Shown: positions 1 to 14,469, counted from the stretch's first letter. The stretch: DNA of 64,000 nucleotides from Pyronema omphalodes (GCA_024516155.1 JAJJXM010000015.1:62001-126000); one strand, 5' to 3'. The notes: a model not told the origin generated them from the sequence alone. Translations and numbers: made by a program.

Positions 1-717
1 TTGGGTAAATCCCGGAGACTGAAGAATTAAGATGGTTCAGCAGACTAGTTTTCATGTTCCGGTTCGAAAATTTTATGATTTGGTTGAGAATCGAGCGAGT
101 TAAGGCGAAGGAACCGCGCGGACGGGTGATACGCTGAGCTCGGGGCTGCATATACATAGGACAACACACGCTCACTAGATATCACGCCTGGGATTTCATC
201 ACGGCAAACGTGCCATCACCTACTGGCTGTCGGTTCTCCTCAAGAGGTAAATGGGATGCGCTAGCCATCATTCCGCAGCTTCAATGGCCTTCCACAAGAC
301 GTAAGCTGAAGGCTCACGGTGATGATCGCGTATTTCGTTTTTAATTCTGGCACTACGATACGCGAAGGCACGGTGTCATAACGCATCACTCTTCTTATTC
401 GCCAAAAATCTACAATATCCGCCAATCTCGCATGCTTCCATACTGGCAAGACAAGACTGCCATGCGTCCTTACTCAGATGTTTGCATGCCCGAAATTTGC
501 GAAAGTTTCCATGAGATTCCAGAATCTACCCGGCCTTGCATGATAAATGGTGAATTAACCTGACCCCGCGGGCGGAGTCACGCCTGAACGCGAATCCCTG
601 CAAAGTGCTGCCTGATCAACCCCGCCGACGTCATTCCTCGCCGGAAGATTCTACATCAAGATCTCAGCTCCATCTCCCTCTTGATTCCTCAAACCACATC
701 ATTATACAGCCGACGAG
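1..717. other. intergenic / 5' flank of the Scn1-like gene
   Basis: No coding region is supported here; the short open frames lack a start context and coding character. The last ~115 bases before the start codon at 718 are rich in C, T and A and contain no ATG, as expected for a fungal leader. No clear TATA box is seen. Confidence 0.6.
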
Positions 718-1812
718 ATGTCCCAATCTTCAGCATCCTCCGATCAACCGCCGATTCCCTGGTCCGTCGGCGTTCACGATGCCCATTGCCACCCGACAGA
801 CACGATGGACACCACCGCCTCAATTCCCTCGATGAAAGCCGGCAAACTCGCGATTATGGGAACCCGTACCCACGATCAGCAGCTCGTCGCTCGGCTTGCT
901 CGCACCCATCCCGATCGTATCGCGCCTTCGTTCGGTTACCACCCATGGTTTTCACATATGATCTACGATGACACTCAGAACGGGGAGGTCAACGCCGAGG
1001 AGCACTATTCTTCCGTATTGACGCCTGTACCAGATAAGGACTTTGTAGGGAAGCTACCTACACCACGCAAGTTGTCCGAGATTATAGCAGAGATCCGTTC
1101 GAATCTTGAAGAGTTTCCGACAGCTATGGTGGGAGAGATTGGGTTGGATAGAGCTTTTAGACTGCCTATTCCGGATGAACAGCCCAAGAGATTAAGCAAA
1201 TACCATGTTTCGATGGATCACCAAAGGATTATTTTTCTGGCACAACTCAGGCTTGCGGGGGAAATGCGGCGGGGCGTTTCAGTACATGGCGTTCAGTGCC
1301 ACGGTGCGATATTCGACAGTCTGAAAGTTTTATGGGCTGGCTTCGAACGGAAAGTAGAACGCTCTAGAGATCGTCGGAGGCGAAGAAGAAAGGTCGCACC
1401 TGGTGTTTATGAGATTCTACCGGACATAAACCCTTCGGATGAGAGTGATCCCGAGGACGAGGACGAGCCGAAACCGTATCCACCAAGGATATGCTTGCAT
1501 AGCTTTTCAGCGCCGGTAGGCGTTTTGAAGCAGTACTTGAGTTTCCCGGCACCAAGTCGGTTGTGGTTCAGTTTTAGTACTACAATTAATGCAAGGGAGG
1601 AAAAGGGGCATTTGGAAAAAGTGAAGGAGACAATAAAAGAGCTACCTGAAGAATGTGTGTTGGTGGAGAGTGACCTTCATACCGCGGGAAATGAAATGGA
1701 TGAGGCATTGGAGAATGCAGTAAGATTTGTATGTGGCGTACGAGGATGGAGCATAGAGGAAGGCACAAAGAAGTTGGCGGAAAACTTTAAAGCTTACATT
1801 GGTGAGATTTAA
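718..1812 (+). CDS. scn1: TatD-family metal-dependent hydrolase, Scn1 (Cut9-interacting protein)-like
   Basis: Single-exon gene of 364 aa. It resembles the fungal Scn1 branch of the TatD family; in fission yeast Scn1 was found as an interactor of the anaphase-promoting-complex subunit Cut9, while bacterial TatD proteins are metal-dependent deoxyribonucleases. Visible signatures are the N-terminal HDAHCHPTD (HxH metal pair at His23/His25), a FGYHPWF strand at about 72-78, VGEIGLD with the candidate metal ligand Glu140, SVHGVQCHG with His190/His195, ICLHSFSAP with a further His, and LVESDLH near residue 317. This is the usual order of a TIM-barrel TatD enzyme. An acidic/basic insert (about 215-255, with RRRRRRK and DESDPEDEDE) interrupts the barrel, which is common in the fungal forms. 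The ATG at 718 follows an ATG-free leader and places the HxH motif normally near the N terminus. No intron or frameshift is needed. Whether it is a nuclease or a scaffold in this fungus cannot be read from the sequence. Confidence 0.9.
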   Translation: MSQSSASSDQPPIPWSVGVHDAHCHPTDTMDTTASIPSMKAGKLAIMGTRTHDQQLVARLARTHPDRIAPSFGYHPWFSHMIYDDTQNGEVNAEEHYSSVLTPVPDKDFVGKLPTPRKLSEIIAEIRSNLEEFPTAMVGEIGLDRAFRLPIPDEQPKRLSKYHVSMDHQRIIFLAQLRLAGEMRRGVSVHGVQCHGAIFDSLKVLWAGFERKVERSRDRRRRRRKVAPGVYEILPDINPSDESDPEDEDEPKPYPPRICLHSFSAPVGVLKQYLSFPAPSRLWFSFSTTINAREEKGHLEKVKETIKELPEECVLVESDLHTAGNEMDEALENAVRFVCGVRGWSIEEGTKKLAENFKAYIGEI

Positions 1813-4800
1813 TGATACCAAACCAAGGAGAGGCACGTGTAGAATAGTCAGCGTGTTGCAGGCACGGTGTGGCTCAAAGGGAGTGATATTTTATGTTGCG
1901 TTGACATCTATTTTAGAAGTTTACATTATGAATGAGTACAGTGTTTCAGACGTCTTATGTTTGTAGGTACGATAAAACTTCCGTGGATGAGATACACGAA
2001 TTTCATCATCGAATTCTAACAATTGCATACCCACCAGGGGCCAGTGCGCGCAAACCACGAGACCATACGAAGGCGAAAACTCCTAGCTAAAAACGAGTTC
2101 ACCTCGAGGCACACCGATACCCTATCTCGATTTCTCTTGTCTACAATCTTCCTTCTGAAAATCCATCACTCGTTCTTTTCCTCTCAAAGATACATTTCAG
2201 AACCTGTGACCCAGCTTCATGTGCCTGGATCTTGGACCCATCAATGATGGATCCGATCAGAACATCCCACATGCTTTCGCAACGATCGAAGGAACCCAAT
2301 ATGTCCACATCGAGATCGGCAAGCAGCCACATTGTATGATGGTGCGCATAGGGCTTGCATACGCGAAACCCACTAACGTGGATAAGATAAAAAGGCAGTA
2401 ACGCCGAGTTGCCGAGAAATTGGGATATGTTTACACTAGGGTATACCACAAAAAGCCCCTTGGTGCCTTACCTTCTTAGGAGCGAAGTGGCTTGGCCACG
2501 TCAATCAAGGTTCGGACTTGAAATCATCTATGGAGCGTTCTATTGCATTTTCTTTACCAGTATTGAGACAATGTTTCAAGGGAAAAGTTTCCCACCGGTT
2601 ACTCTTGAAGTCCGAGGAATATACTATTCTTCCTGCAGTTTCGGATGAAACAGTACATGTGGTTTCGGATGCCTTTGGGGTGCGGCGTGGTCATGATCAT
2701 CATCATCAGGCACGTGAGAGATTCTCTTGAGGAATTTTCCCAACTTCCGCGGAAATGCATTGTTTTCTCCTCAATATCATGGAAGCCGAATGAATGTATT
2801 ACAAACTAATATGAGGTATTACAAAGATTACGCACCATGCATTCGGAAGTTTAGTTTAATTCCTCTGCAGAACGCCCAGATCTGTCATTTCTATATTCAA
2901 GCCATATTCGTAACCAAGCATGGAATAAGTCGGCGAAGCGAACCACGGCAGGCGCCACGAGAAAAAAGAGAGCTGCTATTCACAATGAGGCGGAAACTTT
3001 GGGAATGGTTTCTTCTATGGCATTGATAAAATTGGGGAATTGCCGGTTTGTTTTCTATTCTATCCTCCGTTCTCCCAATCCCTTGCACATCCATCTACGT
3101 AACAAACGCCACGCGATGCCACATCCTCGGGCTTGGGACCTTGGTTTGTTGTGTTGAGGTCTGGGTCCAAGACATGCACTTTTGGAAGCTTTTGTCGGTA
3201 CACTTTGTTCCAGCACAACGCACCGTGCACCGGCATGAGGGTTGAATTCACTAGGAGTATTCTCGGCGAATATTACAGATCCTTCCGAGACTTGCACTGT
3301 GGTGGAAATTGCGGCTCGGCTGTCGAATTTTCCAACGACTCCTCCTCCACTTCTGCCCGAGCTGAACCTGCACCCTCATTGCGTAGGGGATATTATATTT
3401 TCTGGGATTTTTGTGCGGATTTCCAGTCCGAGACAACTACGCACGGCCACAGAACCACGAGAACACTAGGCGCCTTAAAAATGTGGTGAATTCTGTGGAA
3501 GGGCCACCACGCAGTACTTCCGCAAGCGAGTGACTCATCGTGGTCCTGGACTCGAATCTCTCAATGAAACATCCAGTCTGAGGCTACCAGATTCATGGAC
3601 CTGAAACTTGTGTAAACGAGGATACCTCGTGTTCCCTCGTGCTCTGAGAGGCGTTGGTGTCAATCTTAGACAATCAAAAACACGATCTTGCCGTGGACTT
3701 GCCGTGAACCTTCTCTTGACTTTGTATACAGGAACGATTAAACGAATGCATCTGAGGCATCAAGCTACACAAAAACACCATAGGGATCCGGCATGATATA
3801 GCATTAGCCCCTTAGTTTGGGACTACATAAACTCTAGATCTCGATATTATCAATGCCATCAACCGCAATCAACCTTATGGTCGATAGGGCGAAAAGCTTA
3901 CCAATGGCCGCCAAGACCTTATGAGAACGACTATATCAAATCCTGTCCTTATCTTATATTCCGTTTTTTTCGATGTGTTCATCGGCATTTAAAATCCTCA
4001 ACAGGTGACCATTACTGAAACGGTATAACCATGAGCTTCAACTTAAGGCCATCGATGTTTCCATCAGGTCACAAGTCCCTTTTTGTATATTTAAACATCG
4101 CCGGTTGCCGGTTTTGCCAGGGCTGCAGCCGTGATATAGAGAAGCATCATGATAAGCATCGAGAAAAGCAGAGAAGCCGCATCAAACGATGTCATCCGTA
4201 AAGTTATTTATCCCCATCATTGGATAATTGTATCAGTCATCAAGGACATGCTGTTAACCGAATTGACGAACCTAGGGGAGCTATGGCATGACTAGCGGAG
4301 GGCCGCATCAGCAGGAGCAGCAGCAGCATAGCCAGCATTCAAGCCAGAATCGACGCAAGGTGCCCCGATTTACCCGTCTATTCTTTCCCCATAGTATCAG
4401 TATCTTCAATCGATCTGATTCGCTTCCATCTGCAATCTCTAGTTTCAAACCAATAGGATTCACCGAAGCTATTTAACGTAACTTTCCGTCACTAGACAGC
4501 AACACTCATCGTACTCATCATATTCCATCGAAATCTTACCCCCCTCAAAACCCCACGTAAATCCTTACCTTCTCCATACACATCCAAGGCAATTCCAACT
4601 ACCTTGGGCGAATCGCTGAAAATCCTATGTCGGGAGATCATCTCTGTATCTACACTGGCGGTTCGCCAGTTTGCAGATTTGAAATGCCAATGCTCGTCCG
4701 CGGGGGCCACCACGGGTGTTTAGACAAAAGCGGCGTGTGTGGGGGTAATAGCTAAGCGCGGTGTGAGCGTGTGATAAGTCTGTTTGTACACACATCAGCC

Positions 4801-7335
4801 CTTATCGGTCAAATTTGTTAACGGCGGATGTTTGAGCCGTTTAAGGCTTCGTGGGGTCCCCCAAAGATAGGGAGTGTTTAGGAGCTTATTCGACCGTCTC
4901 CGTGGAGGATTGAGCACGAAGATGAGTCGGATGATGGTTTAGGAGCATAATACATATTGATGGAACGATTGAGCACATTGGGCATGAATTGTATCCGAAT
5001 CAAGACTATTACTTACACGGACGCTCCGCCGCGCTAGTATTCGAAAAAAAAGGCGAGCTACTTCATTGCCGCTTGGGGGTTATGTTGACACCCCTTAAAC
5101 GCTGCTATCCGCTGGCTAAGTCACAGCAAGAATATTCGTGCATGTCTATAAAACAAAGTAGGGAAATTGCTAGTATACTTCCTAATTAGGTACTCCCTAT
5201 TCCTGAGAGACCTGCAGTATGCTGTGTCATCTATGTCAAAACCTGCTGTCAATATTTGACGTTTGTTGGCAGGATTGGACCTTGAAATCACATCTCATTA
5301 TACGCATACGTTTTCCACCTCTGTCAATCGCCGTCCGAGGCTTGTGGAGAACGGTTAATAGCAGACATCACAACAAGTGCAAATATCGATAAAGTGCCCC
5401 TTAGATTTAGGTGTATGGTGTATGCACAACCGCATCCGCAGGAATCCTACAGTCATTATGCGATACAACAACATGGCTTGGTATGTAGTTCGTTTTCTTC
5501 AGCAGCAGTTGTCAATTTCAACTAGGTTTATGCCCATGTCAGTGTAAACCTTTTTCCACACCATCAAGGTAATGATCATTCGGTTTGGTAATTCAATGGA
5601 GAATCCAGTGCCGTTTGCTGGCTTCCTTACCGCTTGGTAGGAAGTATCAAGTAGTGAACTGTCTGCCGTGTTCTATATCGGTAAACTTAATGAAGTTTCG
5701 GGGGAAGAAATGCCTCGTACGTATCCTACTGTTGCTACAACATTCTTTGTACATAGTTGTGTTGCAAACTTTAATTGCATAGCAATTGTGGCTTTACGCT
5801 TGCAAACGCATGCCAACCTGAAACTGGAATTTTTTTCTGCCTATCCCTCAAGCAGGCGTATCTTGGAGTGTACTGGTAAGTAGCTGTGGATTACTGGTGC
5901 ATTTTTGTTCAGCTCAAAGCTAGTATATGCCTATACATTAACCCCCACGTATCGTTGTTCCTGAATCATCAAAGGCGTAGTCAAGCAAGCGCGGGTGATG
6001 TCTATGGCGCTGGGAACTTCCGAAAACGCCTCACATGACTTGCACAGACGATCACTCGAGGACCAATAACCGCAATTCGCCTCCATAAAGGCTGCGGATC
6101 TGCGTCGGAGGCGGACAAGACGCATCAAAGATACACGCTAGTAAATGTACGCGTCTGTTTAGTGCACGCCTCTGATACAACGAAGGATGCGGAGTAACAG
6201 CTGCTGTCGAAGCGGGATTATTCCACAGGTCTTCAACATAACCACGCCGTGCATTCAGCCACCGTTCTCAGATTTGCTTTTATCATTTTCCCGAGCTCGC
6301 AGGTTATGGTTCAGGGCTTCTTCATAGAGTTTCCGAATTTGCGATTGGAAGTAGGTTCAGCGCATCAAAAAGCAAGATGCGAATGCAGAATGGAGTAAAA
6401 TGCAAGGGCGCTGACCTCCACACAACATAAACCTGTTAACTGCAAAGGTAGAAGTGGTGAAATTAATTAAAAGTAGGTATGATACATGATACAGTACGTT
6501 GTCATCGAAAAGGAGTGGGTGTCAACGCACAGCACCTTCACTCTCTGTTCTCCACATACTTTCGCTGATGCGAACGCAGGCTACGCGGGCTACGCTAGAT
6601 CCTCCGGATTTTACTTCCGACAAGTTTGAGCCCTATTCCAATAAGGTCCCATTCACTACTTCCCGTTACATTTTATCATCCCGCGACTGAACCGGGTAGG
6701 ATCCTTGTCCAAACGGTACCACATACCTATAAAGTTTCCCCTCCCATAAATAACATGGTGACGCACGTGCGGACTCTCTCGCAAAGGTCCATCATTTAAA
6801 TCGGGTCCTGCATGGACGGGATATTGACGGTGAATTATGCATCCAAGATTCCTTCATGAGATCCAGTTACTTCGAGCCATTTCTACTTGGTACCAACAGG
6901 GTCCCCGGTTCATTATTTCTTGATAAATGGTGAGGGAAGTCGGGCGGGTTAGTTGTACGTGCTAAAAGAAATTATGGATCGAGGTTTGGGTTGAGGAATC
7001 GATGTTAAAGACGTCAACCTCCCGTAACCATGTTTAGCTTGATACGCTAGGTCCAGAGTATCCTAGTATCTGACTGAAACCATGAGACGTCAGTAGATGA
7101 AGCCCGACGTTTAGTGGGGACTTTCACAACTTCCATGGCAGCATCCCATGAACGTTCATGGTAAATCCTCATGAATAGGATAGGGATTCTCGGGGAATCA
7201 CAACCGAGCGGGGAAGATTTCGAGTTGGTCCTTATTACTATGTCCGCTGGCCCCTGAGTCACAGCCCTTTTTCTTTTGATTTTCCCAGCCCACCACCCTC
7301 CAGATCTATCATCTTGAAATAATAGTACCATTTGC

Positions 7336-7353
7336 TGTATGGTGCACCATACA
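7336..7353. repeat. 18-bp perfect palindrome
   Basis: TGTATGGTGCACCATACA reads the same on both strands with no spacer. It shares the TATGGTG/CACCATA halves with the 12-bp palindrome found at 12433, 40934 and 44104. Function unknown; a dimer binding site or the fused ends of an old inverted repeat are both possible. Confidence 0.8.
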
Positions 7354-8194
7354 TATGTATGCCTTTTTTGATATTAAAAATAGTATCCGCTCTATAGATG
7401 CACAAACGTAACAGTGCATAGATCCCTCTTGGAGTATGTAACTGTGAGTCTGTGACAGCAGTCTTGGTTCAGGTCGCCCCAACTCCAAAAAGCTGCCCCA
7501 CCAAAAATCCCATGGGAATTCCCCGGCCGATCAATTCCCAACCAGTAAAAAGCGCGAAATCAAGATTACCCCAATTCGCCTGTGAAACAAGAGTTCTGAT
7601 AGCCGAGAAAAAAAAAGAAACTCCTACTTCAGAGACTAGTGGGGGAGGTTTTAGCGTCATATTGTCAGCTTTTGTAATCTCTTGATGCCAAGATGCCGCT
7701 TTTTGTTACGATATGTTTTACAAAAGTCTCCTCAAAGGCCTCTTCTAGAGAACAGTGAGGCATATGTGGAAACTCTAGCTAGATCCCAAAAAGCTTAATC
7801 ATCGGCGGTGAAAGAATGATGAGGAATACAAAACTATGATCCAGCAACAAAGTGAGGCGTCACAACGAGTGATTTCATACTGTCTCACTTGTCAAGTAAC
7901 TAAAGTTACCAACGAAAATACTCAGGGCAATTTTGGTTACATTTCGAGAAACTATTTTACAGGGTGAAACAGAAGTAAATTGAACGCCCACGAAGATACT
8001 CGAACATGCCAGATATCCTATGTATTATGCGCGAAAGACTACCCTGCTTCCATTTCATGGCTTGAAATGCGTCCCTGCCATGGCTTTTTTTCCATTCACT
8101 CGCGCTGTAGATCTCTAATTCACATCGTGAAGCATCGTAGGTATCGTAAGTCCCTCTGGTCCTTTTGGTGACTCCGGGTTCGGCAGCGCCGGTC

Positions 8195-8280
8195 TTTTGG
8201 GAGTGGAGGGGAAGGGGAGGGGGGGGGGGGGGGGGGTGGAAGGGGGGTGAGAAGAGGAGGAAGATGAGGAGGAGGGGGGT
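8195..8280. repeat. purine tract with an 18-G run
   Basis: Almost pure A/G on the + strand, with an uninterrupted run of 18 G at 8219-8236 followed by further G5-G6 runs. It could form G-quadruplex or triplex DNA. It is prone to length error in sequencing, so the run length is approximate. Confidence 0.85.
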
Positions 8281-11200
8281 CACTTAGGATCCCGCGTAAC
8301 ATCGACCCGCGCAACCCGCGGAATCGGTGCCCGGGGATACACGGGTATCTTACACCTCAGAACTCTGGTGCAATTCTTCATTTTCCGATCCCAATGATTC
8401 CTCAAGCCAATTTTATTTTCATTCTTTTATTTTCTATGTACCTCGTTAAAAATCACCACGAGCCGTATTTTCCTTTTCTTCAACTGCATATTTCATTCCT
8501 AAGATAGATAACCACCATATGTACCTATGTACACTACAGTACCTTTTACTATGTAGAGAGAGAGAGTTTAAATTCCGCATCTGATTTCCCATGGGAGATT
8601 TCAAAAATTCCATGGTTCCGCATCCTAGCATGCGGGTTGCCGATCATGATCGGGAGCTGGAGGAAATTTCCGGACCAATCATGTTGCGTCACTTGTGTTG
8701 TTTTGATATGTATGACAAACAAACGCACTACTCCCTATATCAACCACCACTGATGGCGGGGTTATAAAGCTTCTTTAACCATTATTCCCGGTTTCACAGT
8801 TTCAGTTACAGTTGGTTTGATAACAAAAATTCTTGTCAGTGGAATAGATATCCGAACTCTTTCAATTAAACATCGGGATATATGGTTGAATATGCTTTAC
8901 TATACTCTTGTTAAGCTTACATAGCGGTCGGGAGATTAACATCCCCTTTGACTGCCTTTAGTAGCCTTTTGCAGATTCAAGCAGGCTAAAATTAATACTA
9001 GTATGTACTAGAGTAGAGCTGCTAAAGATACACGTACTAACATGTTTGCTTTGTTTCGGGATGTGGAGTGAGTAAATACGTTTTAAGCAAGTTCGGGTCA
9101 GAGAAAAGAAATAATGAAAAAAAAAAAAAAGAATTGACCAGAACGCACGGGCGGTGATGTGGTCAATGCGTTTTTGCTTCCTACTTCCTAGGGTAATATT
9201 CGGAACTCACCAAACGTGCCTGATTGCGGTGGCCATCGCGGTCAATCAGTGGATTAAGGAAATCAAAGGAATCAAACTCAAGCTCAAGCTCAAGCTTCAG
9301 GTCGACGATCTCCATCTCCAATTTGAGGTTGGTGATTTTAGGTCCCTATTACCACTTACCAAACTAAGGGCTATCAAAGGCTCCAAAGACCGAAGGCCGA
9401 TAATAAGGTCAAACAAAAAGTCAAAAGTCAAAAGTCAAAGATCACAGCAAAGCCAAAGCCAAGGAAATCACGGCCCGCCAATGTCGCAAAATACGGTTGG
9501 ATAAAAGGAAGTTAAGTTACCACTTCATCTGCAACTCACAGATCTCTCGGAAATCAAGAGTTGGAGAAGCGAAGTACCCGAATACAAATCCGAAAACGAA
9601 TGAAACATAATTGTACTCTGTAGTCATCTTGAGACATCGTTTCTGAAATGATGACAAACAAACCCGCAATTGAATGACGACTTCAAGTTTCATAATGCCA
9701 AGAGCTTGCCTTTGCTCTCAGCTCTGTCCTGCCACGAATCTTTGTTACCAACAACGGGGATAGCTTTCTCAACATAGATATATCCGCGAAGTTACTCATG
9801 ATGCGCCTGCTTGAAACAGCGACGCGTGTCTTGTATGAGTAACGACGCGGCTATGACTATGATATGTTGTTGCTCCGACATTCCAATATCGTAAATGACA
9901 CCTTAATACATACTGTACTCAACACCAAGTTCAGCTCTCAATTCTAGCCGACCTTTGACACCGGCAATTTGACACCGTAGAGCTCTGTCTCACCGCAACT
10001 CTATGTATTCTCCCAGTTGGTCTTGGAATGGTATAGCCTCCCTCCGCATCCGCTACGAGCATCCGCTAGAGGTATCAGCTAAAGGTATCCGCTTGATAGT
10101 CGCGGTATCTAGCTCCCTCCTTCCGTTCCCTTCTCCCCGCTCATAAAAAGGGCCGTGTTTATAATGGAATTTAGTTGGTCACTTAATTCCACGTGCGAAG
10201 CTTGGGCTTTGGTAATCGCAAGTATCGCTGCCTGGCAAGCTCGCTCCTAAGGTCCCAACAAGACGTCAACTATGGGAGCTAGGGATGGGATTACCAGGCA
10301 TACCACTCACCGCCTTGAAGACCGTGCGGAGCTGGGAGCTTGTTACGGCTTGCGGCTTGCCAAATTATCGCCAATATTCCGCCATAGCTTGAGCTTCAAG
10401 GTACACATAGACAAGCTCAAGCCTCAATGTCGGGATCGTCGCAAGCTGTGGTTATTAAGGTCGGCCAAATTCTAACAGCAAAGGACAAAGTTTACCAAAA
10501 CCCAGTACATACACAACTTTAGCTTTTCGTAGACTATAATCAAAGAACTTGAAGACCGGTGAGACCTCCAAGGTTCCTTGAGTAGAGTAGCTTAAGCTTC
10601 ATAGTCGCGAGAGTCGAGACAGACTGGCAAGCTGGTAAATCCTGTCCAGGATGACGCCAATCCTAAGCTCAAGGTCCGACAAGCTTGCCAAAAGCCATGT
10701 CGGCGAAATGCTGGCAAATCCCGATACCTATGATGGTGCACCGTATGGTATGTTTCCCAGTATCATCCATAGCTCCACGAAGTCCGATCAAATAATCGCC
10801 AGGGTCTCCTACTCTAAGCTCTAAGATCCTTGTCGTAGTAACCTCCGTATTCGAACACATCGCCATTAGATTACAAGTTTAATTTCGTTTCCGCACCTTG
10901 TTTATGATGGACTATCGCTATCTATCTCCAAAATCCCATCTCATGCCTAATCCTTCACGATTGAATTCCAAATACCGACCACGTGCTTAATTTCTTCCGT
11001 GGGAATCGGGGTGTTGTGTTGTCGTGATAGTGAGGTATCGGTGTCTCTCGTCTCTTTCTGTCTCGGCTGTGTCCCCCGCTTGCGGCTCGACTAAACTTGT
11101 TCCCCTCTTCAACACCCCACCTCCTTCCACGCGATGCAGATGCGCATCGTCAGTTGAAACAGTGGCCCAGTGGCCAGTGGTCAGCGACCAACCTCCTAGG

Positions 11201-14200
11201 ACAAGTTAAGCTGACGTTGTCTCTCAACTCTGGGTGCTGTCATTATGGTCGGCTGTCATTAATGTCTTTAATATCATTGACCACATTAACGGATATGGAA
11301 GATGAAAATGGGATAACGGATATTCATGGGGTGTCGGGGGAGGGATTGACAATAGATATGAACAATTGTGATAACCACGTCTCCGGAAAGCGTGGGGAAC
11401 CCTGCGTATCTACTACACGTTTATTTGACGTCTTGTGGTGCGGTGTGTTCGTCTGAACATGTTGATGGTCAGGTGGCCTGCTGTTTCCCTTAGTTAGTCC
11501 TATCACATTTCTCTCATTTGCTTCATTTGCGTAGAGGAGAGACGTGGAAATTTTGTGATATAAAATTGAACTTTACGTCCATTAGCTTTGATAGCTTTGA
11601 TGCAGGGGGGTATGATCGCATAGCTGTACTTGACGATATTGGCATCGTTCAACGGCGGATTAATGGATTAGGTCCAAATTGTACTAGATGAAGTCGGCGA
11701 GTCGGAAAAAATGAGTCGCAAAAGGCAGGCAAGAGTCAAGGCCAGTAGGACGGGGAAAGGCCTAAGTCTCGTCCTGTCGAATTCAAGCTGGGGAAATAGC
11801 TTGCATCGTCAATTCTTGTCGCGAAATTGGCATGACTTGCCGCTGTTCTGTTTGACTTGCCTCGTCTACCTGAAGTGGAAGTCAGCAAAGCTGCTCAAAT
11901 ATGACGGCGGATTGGTGGAATTGCGAACTGATCTTGCAAAATGCGAACCCCGAGCCTTGAGCCTCCGAAGCCGGATTGCGGGTTAGCGAGAAGCAAGTCG
12001 CTCCCTCACAAGGCTTGCTAGTCTGAGGATAGACCTGACGATACTTTAGAGTGCATAGCTTGAAGACTCAAGACAACCGACTCTCTGCAGAATCACCAGC
12101 CACCAGCCACCAGCCACCGGCGATGGAGATAACCGAACTTTCTGAAAGATCCGCGCCGCAGCCACCTCTGCCCCACAATTCGTCAGCGTCTCAGAAGTCA
12201 TCAAATCGCTTGAGAATTACATATGCACAATGAAAGTCGATACGCGCGCTCCAAATATGCATAGTTCATCGCTAAAGCGCATTCGAAAGGCGCGAACGGG
12301 AAGAACTTGATGGGATTTCGTAACCCGACTCTAAAGCAACCCTAAGGCGAATGAACAGCTGCATCGATTGACCATTTCATCGTAGACGCGCGGGAGGGAT
12401 GAGCGGGTCTGCGAGACAGCGGGACAACCACATATGGTGCCATACAGGAAGTGCCCTTTAGACTCTAGACTTTCTCCCTTGGATTCCTTTTCTCGGTAGC
12501 CCAACGTCTGGACCCAGCTGTTTGAAAGGCAGTTTTGCCGCCGGATATCGAAGGCTTGCCGGCAGCCAAGGTCTCATTGATGAAGGTCCAAATTCCCGAT
12601 ACTCTGGATATCCATTCGGTATTGCCAATCCGGGGCGTTTTTAAGTCTCGTAGGTGTTTTTATGACAAACGTCTTTTCCATGATGCCTGATAAAGTTTCT
12701 CCGGGGTCTTGTATGATGAAAAAGCAGAGCGAGCAAGCGCTTCTACGCTTCGAACGTACCATTTTCGTTCCTCTCTTCCGGCCCGAAGTAATCAGGTTGC
12801 AGATAAGGCTGTAGATAGTTTGTAAGTGTTTGAAGGTTTGTAATGCAGTTCTGACACTTGAAGTACATCGTGCGATATCAGACGATGCATGCACCAGGTA
12901 GTTCAACAGTAATATTGCATTGTACTTGTGAGACCTGCGATCCCTTTAGTTTCTCAAGTAGTTGCAGGAACTGTCTGATTTCAGCGCAGACTGGATCGTG
13001 ACTTCGGGTAAACCTGCACAAGCGCAATCTCTCCTATGACTTGATCCCTCCTCTTAATTACCACAGGAAGGTGCATAGCAAACGGATTTTCTTCGTTGGG
13101 GTATCCCTATGCCTTATGCGCATTACCGCAGCGCCCCTATGCATGTATGGTGTATGTATGTATTCTGTAGCCTTCTCTGGGCACGGTGCGGGTGCGGTGC
13201 TTCGGCTCCCGTCGGCGGTAATGGGCGGTGATGGTGCAAACCACCAGCCTTGTCGAAGGAATTGTCTTGATGCGCACCACGCCAAACCAGATTACGATGT
13301 TCTGCAATCCTTATCCTGCGGCCAAAGTTGCTCAGGTGGTGCGCATGAATTTGGCCAGCTCATCAGAAACATCTCATAGTTCCTATCACAATGTGTCAAG
13401 GGATAGTTAGGGATGGGAATGTTAGAAATGGGATTTTACGGCGGTAAATGAGGGTATGCTATTCCTCTCTTCCTATTTTTCGGTCCCGACAACACTGACC
13501 TGAACCCCAGTCAGCATTCGAGATAGGGATAGGGGATTCTGACCAGGGGAATTGTCCGAAAGAAAAAACAAGGAGCAACATAGACCGCAGTTGAAGTTTA
13601 AAGACAGGGAAAGTTACGGCGAGAAAGACTCAAAGAGAAAGTGACCTCAGAAAATTCCATAATTCTGTCAATTCGCGCTTGATAGATCGCAAGTAAGTCT
13701 CGGTCACAAAATCGAGGCGAACCTGTTCAGTTCACTCGTATCCTCTAGCCGTCCAAACGCGCATCAGAGACATATCAACTTTACATAGCATCAAGTAGTC
13801 CAGTTCGAGCATATGTTGAGCATAGCGCGTCCTTTTGACGCATAAATAGAAGTCGCGTATGCAAGTTTTACTCGCTTTAACACTCATGTCTTGCTCTTAG
13901 CTTGTCTAGTTGCTCTCGAGATCAATTTTTGTACCCAGGAATAGTGGTAAGCAGATCAGGCTGAACCGGTAGATGCGGAATCCTAAGGGGCAGTGTCTTT
14001 CTCTATGAGTAAGGGACCTGTAGTCAACCACTACTCCACATAATCAGAGACATCGAAATTTGATGTTATTTTGAGATTTGTCGCTCCCCCTGTGTACCAA
14101 GGGAATCCGCCTCTCCATTCTTGGATTCTGTGGAGGTCACCATTTATGTAAATTATACAGTGAATGAAAGCAACAAGGGGAACAAGGGGAACAATCGTAC

Positions 14201-14469
14201 CCTCAGTGCACGTAAGCTACTTCCAAGGCGAGTGGTTCCTTCGTATTGAACAAGCACAGCCAATGCGCACTTACGACTCTTCAAGCAAGTCAGCAGCCCT
14301 GAGCCTTATTATCCATGTGGATTGGGTAGCCTGATCCACGGTGGTGCGCCCGCGATGCTCAAGATGCTGCGGTTTCGTGAGCAACAGCCAAGAGGATAGG
14401 TGAGCATGTAAGTGAGCACACAGCCACTCTGTATGTACCTGTGCCGGACGCCGTTGATCACAGCCGACC

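Larger units (their letters stand above)
1813..14469. other. gene-desert stretch with degenerate simple repeats
   Basis: Over 12 kb with no convincing gene. Open frames in this stretch are mostly under 120 codons, overlap on both strands and often lack an ATG. Visible content: an 18-bp perfect palindrome at 7336-7353, an 18-G run at 8219-8236 in a purine-rich block, short AGCTCA and AAAGTC tandem repeats near 9270-9460, a cluster of recurring GGCTTGCC/CAAGCTT-type words at about 10195-10730 and again 11700-12060, and a TATGGTGCCATA palindrome at 12433. A minus-strand frame at 4492-4713 has coding-like composition and a GTAAGA that could be a donor, but no start or partner exon was found. Confidence 0.55.

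Noticed and set aside
4492..4713. Minus-strand coding-like frame with KVVGIALDVYGEGKDL
   Set aside because: No ATG at the start, no acceptor upstream, and the possible GTAAGA donor has no partner exon; resemblance to any family is too weak.
5931..6128. Minus-strand 65-codon frame with four cysteines
   Set aside because: No signal peptide, no known cysteine pattern and no supporting leader or intron.
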